Below are positions 1 to 12,600 of a stretch of 64,000 nt of DNA, one piece after another. The position numbers and the translations under genes are program-made. This DNA comes from Gari tellinella. Its lineage: Eukaryota > Mollusca > Bivalvia > Cardiida > Psammobiidae. Where the stretch lies: contig OV277869.1 in NCBI GenBank assembly GCA_922989275.2, positions 3,463,190-3,527,189 of the forward strand, written 5' to 3'. The first letter of the stretch is position 1. The number at the start of each line of letters is the position of its first letter. The notes below the pieces were generated by a model that was not told the DNA's origin, ran no database searches, and was given only the letters and a program-made list of their open reading frames with translations.

Positions 1-138
1 CGCGTTACGCGGCGTCTGATCTTGATTCAAGCTGTTTGCAAATGTATATCAATTTCCCTCCCTATAACGACTCCCTCCGAACAATGCACATACTTTTTGT
101 CTCCCAATTGGTGACGTTGTATAGAGGACGCACTGTAT
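1..138. mobile_element. MITE B, right part only
   Basis: The window opens inside the central palindrome (GCGTTACGCGGCGTCTGATC). The rest is the usual B right arm, with CCCTCCCTATAACGACTCCC and the terminal ACTGTA. Confidence 0.75.
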
Positions 139-300
139 TAGTTTCAAGCAGGCGTGCATGTATATGTTACAGCGAGTTCACCATTACTTCAGTAGCTGTC
201 TTATCTGGGTCTACATTTTTTTCAATTTTTTTTTAATTAGCTGGAGAAGAGTTAACTTGTAGGTAGTAGGCATATGCTTTGTTAAAATCATTGTTGATCT

Positions 301-552
301 TACAGTGGAGAAAACGTTATTCTTCCCCAATAAACGCGTTTACGCTAAATCTATTATTTCCAATGCAGACAGTTTGGAGCCAGATCAGACGCCGGGTTAC
401 CCGGCGTCTGATCAGGCTCTAAACTGTTTGCCATCCAAGTAAAAGTCAACATTTAAAATTGTCAAAAACAATGTTATTTTCTGTACTTTAGTGCAATGCG
501 TTTGCGTTTCGTTTGCGTTTAAGCGGGAAAGAATAACGTCCTCTCCACTGTA
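301..552. mobile_element. MITE A
   Basis: Ends TACAGTGGAGAAAACGTTAT and CCTCTCCACTGTA. The core palindrome is GATCAGACGCCGGGTTACCC and its complement, flanked by CAGTTTGGAGCC and GGCTCTAAACTG. Confidence 0.85.
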
Positions 553-797
553 ACTCTTTCACTCTCAATGACGTCTCATTGTGCGTTTGCAAACAGTTTG
601 GGTCCTGATCAGACGCCGCGTAACGCGGCGTCTGATTAGGACCCAAATTGTTTGACACTCATTTCGAATTTTCGTCAGTCATTTTGCCTTAATTCTAACG
701 TTGAAACGATATTTCAGACAACAATATTGAAGCAGACGACACTATGGCGGTGAAGGGGTAAAAAAACTCTCGACAAATTTGATCATGAAATGGTTAA
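552..797. mobile_element. MITE C
   Basis: It has CTTTCACTCTCAATGACGTC, a palindromic GATCAGACGCCGCG core, the GCAGACGAC and TATGGCGGTGAAGGGGTA blocks, and ends AAATGGTTAA. It directly abuts the A element before it. Confidence 0.75.
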
Positions 798-982
798 AAT
801 ACTCTCAATCAACTGTATATATTTAAACATCATGTCTTCAACTTTAATACTAATTTGTTAACCCACATTTAACCGAAATACATTTATTATCGAACGTCTG
901 TTTCATCAAACTCTTAATCACCAAGGTTAAAAATAAACGAGCTTTCAGGAACCCTTTGATCTTGGTCTACATTGCTTGCAAA

Positions 983-1560
983 TGCAGTGCTCCCTCTCTA
1001 CAACGACACCCAATGGGAGACACAGATTGTATGTGTTGTTTGGAGGGAGTCGTTATAGGGAGGGAAATTGGCTTACATTTGCCAACATCTTGAATCCAGA
1101 TCAGACGCCGCGTAACGCGGCGTCTGATCTGGATTCAAGCTGTTTGTCGCTCGTCATTTATTTATATTCTGTCAAAAATGTCCATTATGTTACTTTGAGA
1201 AAAACAGCAGACGACAATTTTAAGCAGACGATATTGCAGCAATAAAGCGTTAGACATACAGTGGAGAATCTGTTATTCTTTTCCGTTTAAACGCAAACGT
1301 ACGCAAACGCAAAGCACTAAAACGTAGAAAAGAACAACTTTTGGACAATTCTGATAATTCATGTTTATCTTGGTGGCAAACAGTTTGGAGCCTGATCAGA
1401 CGCCGGGTTACCCGGCGTTTGATCTGGCTCCAAACTGTTATCACTGCAAATAATAGTTTTAGCGTAAACGCGTTTATTGGGAAAGAATAACAGATTCTCC
1501 ACTGTAATTGTCGTGTTTAGGGAACTGCGGCAATGTTCGTTGTAGAGAGGGAACACTGTA
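983..1560. mobile_element. MITE B with nested MITE A
   Basis: Left end CAGTGCTCCCTCTCTACAAC, right end GAGAGGGAACACTGTA, palindromic core near 1110. The A element at 1257-1506 splits it at a TA in GTTAGACATAATTGTC, the sequence seen intact in other B copies. Confidence 0.88.
1257..1506. mobile_element. MITE A nested in B
   Basis: Ends TACAGTGGAGAATCTGTTAT and AACAGATTCTCCACTGTA. Flanking TA on both sides with B sequence on either side gives a TA target duplication. Confidence 0.9.
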
Positions 1561-1562
1561 TT

Positions 1563-3109
1563 GTATAATTATACTAGTTTCCATGACAGTACGGTTTTGA
1601 ATATAGACACAGTTGAGACAAACCAATATTACCAGTCCTTTTTGACACTTCTTCAGAAAGATAAACTGATTGAGAATGCACCTAATTATTGCTTATTTAT
1701 CCAGCTTTAGTCGCAGCACTCAACGTGTTAATTACGTGGAATGCGCTGCACTTTGAGCATGCAAGCTGTAATCCACATTCTGGTATCGTCAATTCGATTT
1801 TTGCGCTAAGATTGTAAAAAGATGTATAACGCAATAACCCATAAACTTCCATCGGATACTTCTATAGTTTCCAGTTTCAGTTTCAGTTTATTCAAAATGT
1901 GCATAAGTCCTGCTATTTGCAGGCAACATCAGCGACAAAACATATGATATAAACATAAAGGCACGTGAACCACAGTGCATAGTCCCCGTATCATGTCTGG
2001 AAAACGACATTTTTTGTGAAAAGATGCATACTATTATTGTTACTTAAAGTGTAGTAAAACTTACATTTTATTAACATGAGAATGACGCGCTACTTGCGCT
2101 AATTCGCCTTGAAAAATGTTGTATCTTTGAATTCAAGGGAGATGTCAATCACCATATTTAATTCATATCACTTGACAACTCGTAGAATTAAACTATAAAG
2201 GAACGATTAAATGAATTTTTATATCTGGAATATATGAATCGTCAAACATATTACGGGCATTAAGCGCTGTGTTTCTATATTTTCCCCAAGAAGGTCCATA
2301 TTATTTTATACAAATGAACGATTTTACATCACAATGATTTACATGATCAAAACATTACAGTTAACGTACACTTTTGCTCAGTCTGATTTTGTAGGCATAC
2401 AGTTACGAATGTAAACATATAAAGTGATTGGCCTCATATAGTACGCAATACACTTAAATTATCATTCTAATGTGAATACCGTTCAGTTTTAGTTTGCCCA
2501 TTTTCGAAACGAAACACAGTGGCAATGTACTGAACGATATTTTATACTGTTTGGTGAAAAAGCTCACATAAACGTCTCGACGACATCAAGTGAGCTCTGT
2601 TACAACATAGTATCGGTTCTATTTGAGTGAAACCTTGACAAATATTGTGGTTTTATGAGAAATCACTAAGCATGTTTATGAAAGGCTAAGTGCATGTAAA
2701 AAATAACACAGAAAGCTCCTGATAGAGCTCTCTGCGTAATTTTTGTCATAACCCGAGCAGTTATCTTTCTTTATATGCATGTATACATGTGTGCACATTC
2801 AGCATTAAATAAAGCATAAATATAAAAGAATACTATTTAGTTGTTTATAATGGTTACACAATGCAGAACAAACATAGCACAGAAAGTTATTGAGTGAGAT
2901 TTTTGTGCCCCGAGTCGTGCAGTAATCTGTCGTCAGATATATGTTAAGCGTTCCAGTTAACCTACGACAAAAAGGAGTTGCATAATGCTGGTCAAAACCT
3001 ACGCAGAAAGCTGATATATGAGCTTTCCACGTAACTTTTATCCTGAGTTAAGTTAATAAGCTAGATAAATAAATCCAATGAAGTATAGTTTGTTTTTATA
3101 TATTCAACG
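1563..3109. other. intron, no clear element
   Basis: AT-rich intron. Three loosely similar stretches (near 2697, 2877 and 2997) share CAGAAAGCT, a run of about 30 nt, then GTAATTTT, and may be old hairpin remnants. Nothing else is supported. Confidence 0.4.
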
Positions 3110-3400
3110 TTTGAAATAGAGGATCTTACATGAGTGCTCATTATTTATCATTTTTAATAAACGGGTTGATTAAAATAATATGACGCGAGCCTTGGCGAGC
3201 GTCATAATAATTTTAGTCAAGAGGTTAATTAAAAATGATAGTTAATGAGCACGAATGGGAGATTTTATTTATCACATAACAATTTTAAACATCTATTATT
3301 CAATTGAAGCCGTAGTTTGTAGTCTTTCTGCTATATAGATCCGCCAAAATCTGACGCTGTTTACGGTAACGCCATCGCAAATGTCGTCAGAGTATTACGA
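3110..3400. mobile_element. repeat family M, copy 1
   Basis: An inverted repeat (GTGCTCATTATTTATCATTT against AAAATGATAGTTAATGAGCAC) around a GACGCGAGCCTTGGCGAGCGTC hairpin, then GAAGCCGTAGTTTGTAG. The same sequence recurs at 46420-46690. Confidence 0.75.
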
Positions 3401-3486
3401 CAGAAAGGCTAACCCCTTCAAGAACAATACTGTTTTTGAACTAAGGCGAGTTCTGATTATCGAGTTTATGTGTTTTTGTTTTTCAG

Positions 3487-3624
3487 TGTAATCCTGGTGT
3501 GGCGGTGTACCGGATGTTTCAGGAGATGTACAACAACCCACCCTATGTGATGGTTCTAGGCGGCGGCTGCTCAACTGGCTCAGAGGCCACGGCTCAAGTC
3601 TCCTATCTCTGGAACGTTTCTCAG
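3487..3624 (+). CDS. exon 1 in window: flytrap lobe 1, first part
   Basis: 46 codons, phase 0 at both ends, acceptor TTTTTCAG and donor GTATGA. It reads CNPGVAVYRMF to YLWNVSQ. The GGGCSTGSEATA stretch matches the GCSS ligand-contact loop of GABA-B subunit 1, with Thr where subunit 1 has its second Ser, and LWN matches the conserved MWN. No start codon or signal peptide is present, so at least one coding exon lies upstream of the window. A family M repeat ends about 85 bp before the acceptor. Confidence 0.9.
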
Positions 3625-6600
3625 GTATGAATCCCAGCGCCGCACAATGACCACAACGTTATTCTTTGTCATGATAACCTAAGTTCAATATTTCTGTCAT
3701 TGGCCATTGTTAACCTTTTCATGATCAAATTGTTCGGGAGATTTTTAAACCTTCACCGCTTCATTGTCGTCTGCTTTATTATTGTTGTCTGCAAGACGCG
3801 TTTCAAAGTTAGATTTCAAGTTGTACGACTTAATAAATATCGATAAGAGTGTCAAATAGTTTGGGTCCTGATCAGACTCCGCGTCATGCGGCGTCTGATC
3901 AGGACATAAACTGTTTGGAACTGTGCTTTAAAGTGTCATTGAGATCGAAAGGATTAGGAGATATACACTTGATCAACACCACGAGAAAATAAGACTTGCT
4001 GCACTACAAACATATGTAGACGAAGAACCATCGTCATGAAGGATTCTGAATTTGAACATACTATGTACTGGCAAGCATCGTCTGCGACGCGACTGCTGCT
4101 CTTGATCTATACTGTTTGCAATAAAATAACTCTTTTTTTCATGGCAAGATTGTTTTCTCATAAGATTAATTTATGTTCTTGACAACTACAGATACAAATA
4201 TATTCTTTATTTACATATATATGTATGTAGTTGCCATGTTTACATGCGAGAGCCAATGGATGAAATACGGAAACATAGCTATTTAGAAGCTTTATACCGG
4301 TGTTCTGTTTTGTTAGAAATAGTGGATATTATATAGATTTTAGATGGCAGTATGCGTGACATTCAAATTGTCAATCCGAGGAACAGAATGTCACCCGAGG
4401 CGAAGCTGTATTGTTATAGATTTTCTGCGACATTCACATAGCAAAAAGAATATCATATAGAGTGACAGTATTTTTTGGATAGATGCAAAAGACATGCAAA
4501 TGTTTCATTTCGGTCTATGGCAAATTAACATTGTAACTGAAAGCGAAGTGTAATAACATTATACAATATATCACCGTATATGCTCTTATTCTGATAATAA
4601 TTATATAAAACATGCCAATAATAATCACTGGGTTACATTTGTTTTAATGTGAGCTTAAGTTTACACCGTTATTTTAAATAGCCATATCTACAGATACGCC
4701 TGCATTGACCCTTTCACTCTCCATGACGTCATAAAACGCATTTGATCCTGATCAGACCCCGCGTTACGCGGCGCCTGATCAGGACCAAAACTGTTTGCCA
4801 CTTGTTTTTAGAAATTTAGTTAGTTATACTGTCTTAAATTGAACTTTTAAAATGATGTTGTAGTTATATACATGTATTATCCACACGCTTTGCTGTGTGT
4901 TTAGGGATTAAAAATGGTACTGAAAGGTTTTAATTGGACTGATCGAGATCGACTTTGCAAACAGTTTTGACCCAATTTAGACTTCAAACTATTTGAAATT
5001 ACTGGAACATTTATTTCTGCTCTACGATTAACATATATGTAACTGGTCAAATCATGCAGGATTTGAAGCAGGTGACATTATGTAATATTGTATATTATAT
5101 GCATTTATGACTTAGAAACATATATATGAGTCTACAACAGTTTGTTACGTGGCGTCTGATCAGGATACCAACTGTCTGCAAATGTCAGTATTGTCGACCT
5201 CAGTAGAGAACGGGTTAACCCATTACTCCATAAATCCGCTCTTTACGCCTTTAATCTATTCCTCCATTGAAGAAAACTCTTCCAAATTATAAAGTCATGG
5301 ATATTTATTGTAAGAAATATTTTTTCTGTATTCTGGCAGATGGTAGCTTAAAGCTGTCTGAAAATAAAGCAGAATGTGCCTTAAGGCACATTCTGCTTTA
5401 CTTTCAACCTGCTTTAAGTCTCTATATGTTTTCAAAATTAGACAGAGACTATGGGGTAATGTGTTAATTAGAGAATTGTGTATGTCGGGGTTGCGTTGGA
5501 TTTCAATCATACCGTAATAGTCACTCTCCTGATTAAGCGGAAGTACGCACAAGGTCGTTATTAAAGAATGAAAACATAAACACTCTCTGCTTTAGATACA
5601 TTGGAGATGGTTTTCTTTCCTAATTAACTCGCGTACGCTAAAACTATTATTTTAATTGCAAATAGTTTGGAGCCAGATTAGACGCCGGTTAACCCGGCGT
5701 CTGATCAGGCTCCAAACTGTTTGCCCCTCAGATAAGAAATGAATACTTTAAAATTTAAAAATATATAATTTTCTTCATTTTAGTGCGTTGCGTTTGCGTT
5801 TACAAAGGAATGAATAACGTAATCACGACTGCATATAACTATAAAAGAAACCTGCAAAAAACATCGTTTAATTCTGATTTTCAACTAGCAAAGTGCAGAA
5901 ATACATGTTAATGAACACGTGATGTATTCAATAGGTTAAGACTTTCTGTTTCGGCTGGTCGTTTTCATTACCTTATATTGTATTAATGAAAAGAGCTTGA
6001 CAAGTGAAAGTGTCTTATTCAAGGTTCATAACTCTTGCAACAATATTGTGATAGTTATTCCCCTTTTGCACGTTTACTTCTACTTCAGATTCACTTCTGT
6101 TAAACTGAAGCAGTGAAGCTTTTGAAATGAAATTTCACTAATGGAAATACATGTATACCGATGAGTAAAAGTGCTTTGCACAAGTTACATAATTCTTACA
6201 TCAATACTGTGAGAGTTATTCCCCTTTTCAACATATGGTATAATGATATAGTAATACAGAGTCGCTAGGTTGTATGTATTTGGTAGCTTTGGTATCGTCA
6301 ATGCGGCTCAATGATGTTATTTCGTCGCATTTACGGGGTCCTGTAAATGCGTTGATAGTTCCCGCATGGACAAACCGGTCACGTCTATGTGGCGTTGCGC
6401 CTATGTGGCGTTGCGCCCATGCGGTGTCACAAAGCTCACTTATCATCGGGACCGTCTGATTTCTTTCGTTATATCCAAACTTCGTTTTATCAGGTCCATT
6501 GTACTATACGAGTAAAAATTAGAAATGTTTATAACCCTTTGCCTGCTGATCGCAACTTTATTGATGTTCGCGGCGTCTAATCTGGATCTAAACTGTTGGA

Positions 6601-9600
6601 CACTCGTTTTTAGCTTTCTTGACTTAAAAATGCATCAATCTAAATTTTTTTACAAATTTTGCAGACGACAATTTCGAAGCAGACGATATCACCATAGGAT
6701 AATATTTCGTTTTGGGAAATTCAATATTTGTTACAGTGGAGAATCTGTTATTCTTTCCCGTTTAAACGCAAACGTACGCAAACGCAAAGCACTAAAACGT
6801 AGAAAAGAACAACTTTTGGACAATTCTTATAATTCTTGTTTATCTTGGTGGCAATCAGTTTGGAGCCTGATCAGACGCCGGGTTACCCGGCGTCTGATCT
6901 GGCTCCAAACTGTTTGCACTGCAACTAATAGTTTTAGCGTAAACGCGTTTATTGGGAAAGAATAACAGATTCTCCACTGTACATCCAATTTCGTCATATG
7001 CGAGCATCACTGTATTACTTTTGATTGCAGGATATTAATTGGTATTTTTATGAGATGCTATAAGATCTTGCTTTGACACAGTTACCTGACCTGTCTTAGA
7101 AATTGTATCTTTGACCAGGGCTGCCATAAGTTGATCATAAAAATCCTTAGATTTCAAATTTTCAATTTTTCAGACGCAATTTTACTAATCGTACCTTTAC
7201 CCCATAGTCTATTTCTTCTGTTGAAGACACATGACTTATTAAAACAGGTTGAAAGTAAAGCAGAATGCGCATTCTTGCTTTACTTTCAGCCTTTTTAAGC
7301 TACGATCTGCTAGGATAAAAATCCGGAGAAATGGCAGTCCTGTTTGACCGCCTCTCTGTTGTTGCTGTTGTGGACCGCATTACATTTTTGTTGTTGGGGT
7401 TTGGGTGCGAGGGGTGGGTTAGGCTATCCTTTTTAAACCATTTTATGCGGGATACACTTTAAGATGTACCTCTAGGCAAACAGCTTTGATCTCAGATCAG
7501 GCCCCACATTGTGGGGCCTGATCTGAGATCAAAACTGTTTGCAGCTAGTTCAATATTCTATCAGAAACTGCTAAAATCTTTTGTAAATATTTGAATCATA
7601 CCCGCTGCAGACGGCATTTTAAAATGGCCGCCAAATATTACCCTGCATACAATGGGTTAACTATTTCACTCTCAATGACGTCATAAAGCGCATTTGCACA
7701 TAGTTTTAACGCGGCGTCTAATCAGGATCGAAACTGTTTGCCACTTGTTTTGAAATTACGTAAGTTATACTGCCTTAAATCTAATTTTGAAACGATTTTG
7801 CAAACGATATTGAAGCAGACGACAATATGGCGGTGAAGGGGTAAAAATCTTACCATTAATTTGGCAGCGATAATGTTAAAGTCGGATGTAAGACACTTCG
7901 GCTGACAAAATATCGAAAAAAGTGTAATACAGTTTGGATTCTGATCAGACTTCTGGTATGGGCCCAACATGTCCGTAAATTATAGTAAAGTCGGGATTAG
8001 CGAACGAAGGTTTAAAAGTGTTTACATGACCACAGAGTGTTGGCATTATTCAGTTTGACATGTAATGTGAGTAAATTATGTCGGACGCACTGTTGCTGTA
8101 TTAAATAAAATCATATAATTGTTTTCTTCTGACTTGTCCAAGTTTTGTGCGTAATGTACAGTAGAGGATACATTATTCTTTCCCGTTGAAACGCAAACGC
8201 AATGCACTAAACTGTGGTAATTCACTTTTAGAAATTTAACTATATGTTTAATCTGTGTAGCAAAAAGGTTGGAGCCTGATTAGACGCCGGGTTACCTTTT
8301 TGCAATGGAAATAATAGTTTTAGGTTATAAATGCGTTTATTGGGAAAGAATAAAATATGTGTAACGTTAGCGCAGCGGTCTCGTGCTGCACGAGGGTCAT
8401 ACTTATCTCAAGTAGGAAACTGTACTACTATAATATATTCGATGTTACCTTGCTTACCTATTTACCATTATTAACTATTATGTTCTAAAAATAAATCGGA
8501 ATAAAGTCAGAAAAATCGGACAATAGATTGTTCTAATTAGTGTCTAATTAATCCCCGTATGCGAGACGAAATTTCATCTCATAAGATATGACGTATACTT
8601 TTATTTCTCAAATTAAAATCTTACAGGAGAGGAATCGTTATTCTTTCTGTAAACGACAGTTAACGCAAAAGCAATGTAATAAAATTTAGAAAATGGCGTG
8701 TTCTTTGATGATTTAAAGTACCCCCTCTCTACAACACAACCCAATTGGGGACAAAGATTACGTGTGTTTTTCGGAGGGAGTTGTTATATGGATGGACAAT
8801 TTAAACGTGCCTTACATTTTGTAACTTGTCGTTATATTTCATCTGTTTAAATGTCCACTTATATGTAACTTTATAAAAAAACGGCAGACGACAATTTTAA
8901 GAAGACGATATAATTGTCTCGTTTAGGGAACAGTCGTAAGCATTGTTGTAAGGAGGGAATCGTTTTAGGGAGATCCGTTGTATAGAGGATGTACTGTAAA
9001 CATTCCTTTCATAGAAATTATTTGAAGCCTTGTCGTCTCTCAATTGATAGATTTCTCTTCGAAATTTCCCGATTGCGCAATTTCTGTATTGCCCATTTGC
9101 CCAAGTTCTCTTCCATAGCCAAAGTTTCATGATTCTCAATTGTTCGATTTCTCTTTAAAGTTCCCAATTTCTTAAATTTTCGTTTCTAGATATTGTGAAA
9201 TATTTAGGAGAAATCGTACAATCGAGAAATTGGAAATCAGGAAAAATTGAAAAATAATTGAGCATTTCAGAAATCGAGAAATTGAGAAATCGTATAATGG
9301 AAATCGTGAGTTCGTGAATATGAACTCTTGAAATAATAAATTATCGGGCTCCAAACTGTTTGCATTGGAAATACTAGTTTTAGCGTAAACGCGGGTATTC
9401 TCCACTGCATATAGTGCATCTAAACGACATAACCAACTCTCTTAGCCAGTTTACCCTAAAACATTAAATCAAAATTATAACTTATTATGTGCTTTTGATG
9501 TCTTTTTTTCTGTCTTTTTTCATCAATGGAGATTACTTAAATGTAGCTAACCGCTTTTATGCACTTATATGTATTAAGTGGTAAACTTTTTTTTTCAATC

Positions 9601-12600
9601 ACTGAGGAAAGTTACTGCTCTTTGATCAACTAAGCAGGGAGACCTATCCCTGCTGAGTATAAATAGTATCTAAGTAGACTTTTTCCTTTAATGTTTTTTC
9701 GAATTGCGGCGCTGTAAATAATTATTCTGTCATTTTCTCCATACAGGTTTTTTTTTTTTACACTTTAACCCTTTAATGAATGGTCTAATTTATCGTGAGG
9801 TTTTTACCCCTTTATCGCCATATGTTCGTCTGCTTCAATATTGTTTTCTGCAATATCGTTTAAAGCTAGATTTAAGGCGGTATAACTTACATAATTTCAA
9901 AACAAGTGGCAAACAGTTTTACTCCTGATCAGCAAAAGCTCAAGGTTTAAAAGCGTTTGAGATTGTTCTTAAAGACAGTTCCTCATTCCATTGAGGGACC
10001 ACCAGCCCATTGTTCTGGAGGTGTCAGTGTTACTGTCAAATCATGTGCAAATCACGTGCAGCACAATCTCAGTTTACCCGGTGAGGTCCAGATTATACTC
10101 ATGCTCTAGTGATTTTCAATGGTCATTTCTAACCCAACTATCAAATATAAAGGTAGAGTCTCACACGAGAAGCTTCAATGGTTCTTTGCTAACGGTATGT
10201 CCACAAGACCCATGCTCTTTGCAAGGAAATTGTCTGGCAAGGTGTTATGACCAAAAGGTCGTCAGGACATGTCTTTAAACCTATGATTGATCTTAAGCGA
10301 CCAATCAAAGGCGCTTTATAACGATCTCGGACTAAATAGTAATTATGGACTCAAGTTTAACATATGAGTATAATAAAGCGAGGGCTGCCATAAGTTGGCA
10401 TGAAAAATCCTAAGATTTCCAAATTTCCATTTTTTCAAGTGCCTTTTTACGAATCGTACCTTTACCACATAGCCTGTTTCTAGTTTTGTTGACATGTGAC
10501 TACTTAAAGCAAGCTGGAAGTAAAGCAGAATGCGCCTTAAGGCGCATTCTGCTTTACTTTCAGCCTGCTTTAAACTACAATGTACCAGAAAAAATCCGAA
10601 GATTTAGGAAAAATCCGGAGAAATGGCAGCCATGTAAAGCCATGACATGGCATGTAAATGTAAATATACTTGCCAACCAAACGTCTCCCACTAGGGCGTA
10701 AGTCTGTACGACCACGAAAACCAAGGGTAGTTGATTGCAGAAAAGACAGGTGACAGCTTAAGGACATCTCCTGACGACCTTTTGGTCATAACGCCTTGCC
10801 AGATTATTTACTGTCAATTTCGTTGCAAAAAGCATGGGTCTAGTGCATATTGAACCATTGAATCGTCTTATGTGAGACCGGACCTTTATATTTGATAGTT
10901 TGGTTAGAAATAACCATTGAAAATCACTAGAGCATGAGTATAATCATGGACCTAACCAGGTATTCTGAGATTGTATTGCACGTGATTTACAGTTACATTG
11001 ACACCTCCAGAACAATATGCTGGTGGTCCCTCATTGGACCGAGGAAAAGTCCTTAAAGCAAAGTGACAGTAAAACAGAATGCTCCAAGGAGCTTTCTGTT
11101 TTACTGTCACCTTGCTTCAAGCAGTCATCTGTCGTAAACACCTAATAATTAATACAATTTAGTGGTCGTAATAGAGAGGGTTTACTGTTATTGCTGACCA
11201 GTCAGGGAGAGTCGCTAAAATCATCATCATCAACTTGTAAACCACTCGTCTAAAAGTCAATGCCCTGCATCCTTAACCCTTTCCCTTATAGGAGCGACTT
11301 TTAGCGCATTCATTTTATTCATCCGCCAAAGAAAATAGTTCCATTTTATACTGTCATGAATATGTACTATAAGAAATATTTTCTATCTACTAGCAGATAT
11401 TAACTTAAAGCAGGCTGAAAGTAAAGCAGAATGTGCCCTAGGGCACATTCTGCATTACTTTCAGCCTGCTTTAATAGGTCACATATGTTAAAAAACTAGA
11501 AACAGGCTATGGGTTAAAGGGTTAACGAGTATACAATATACTCTTTGTACATAGAAAGTCTAAAATAGACATAACTACATGTATAATTACATGAAGAGAG
11601 GAGAAGGAGTTATTTATTTCCTGATAAATGCCATTACTTTACTCCATCTATTATAATAATGGTATTTATTATGATCCCCGTGACTACTACATCTATTATA
11701 ATAATGGTATTTATTATGATCCCCGTGACTTGATATGAATGAAATACATTTGTACAGTAGACAAGACGTTATTCTTTCCCGTTTAAACGAATACGAAACG
11801 CAAATGAATAGCATGTAAAACAAGACATATCTTTAAAAAAGATATTCAGCGGGAATAGGTTGTGGAAGTCATACTGTAGATGGGTGTGCACAATTGTATG
11901 AAATTGGGTGGGTTTTTTTTCAAAGAATTGTAATATCTTTGATTGAAAAGCAAACAAATACACATTCAAGGATATAGCATGACTCTGACTAAAAACTATA
12001 ATGTACAGAAATGCAAAACAATAATTTAACCCATATCCGTGCTACTGCTAGGAGATCCTCAGATTAAATTATTTTTCTATATATCAAACTTCATTCATTG
12101 GGCGTTTCTTGAAACAAACTAAATAAAGTGTGCTTGCTCATACAGATACTGTAGTATGTAACAGCAGTCTGCTGTACAAGTTCTAACACCTCACTTTTGT
12201 AAATAAATGATGAAACAACACAATTGTGTTTAACTCACTTGAGGTCATTTATTACATTGCTATCAATGTATGGTAAATTTGTACAAATAGTTAACAATTA
12301 AAATAAATTTAACGCGGTGGTAAACCATTATTAAACAAACACCTAGCTACCACTGTCTATCTATAAAAAGACATCTGATGTAATATCTTAAAATAGAAGC
12401 CTGATATAATCAGCTCAGTAGTAAACACTCTGCAACATTCAGTCTGTGTCTCTTAATTTTACACTCACAATTCATAGCTAATAAAACTGTAAGGTGGATA
12501 GACCTGCATGGCTACAGTTTCAGGGCTCCAGATAAGAGGGAGTAAACTGAACAAATCTAACATTTTCTCACTCTTTTCAGATCCAAACCCTATGGTGTTA

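Noticed and set aside
6525..6965. 146-codon frame, and the many similar frames reading RRRVTRRLIRLQTV or SLEPDQTPGNPASDQ
   Set aside because: These peptides recur wherever MITE A occurs and are translations of its arms and palindrome.
8361..8400. TAGCGCAGCGGTCTCGTGC looks like a tRNA A box
   Set aside because: No B box or cloverleaf follows. It could be a worn SINE head, but there is not enough to call it.
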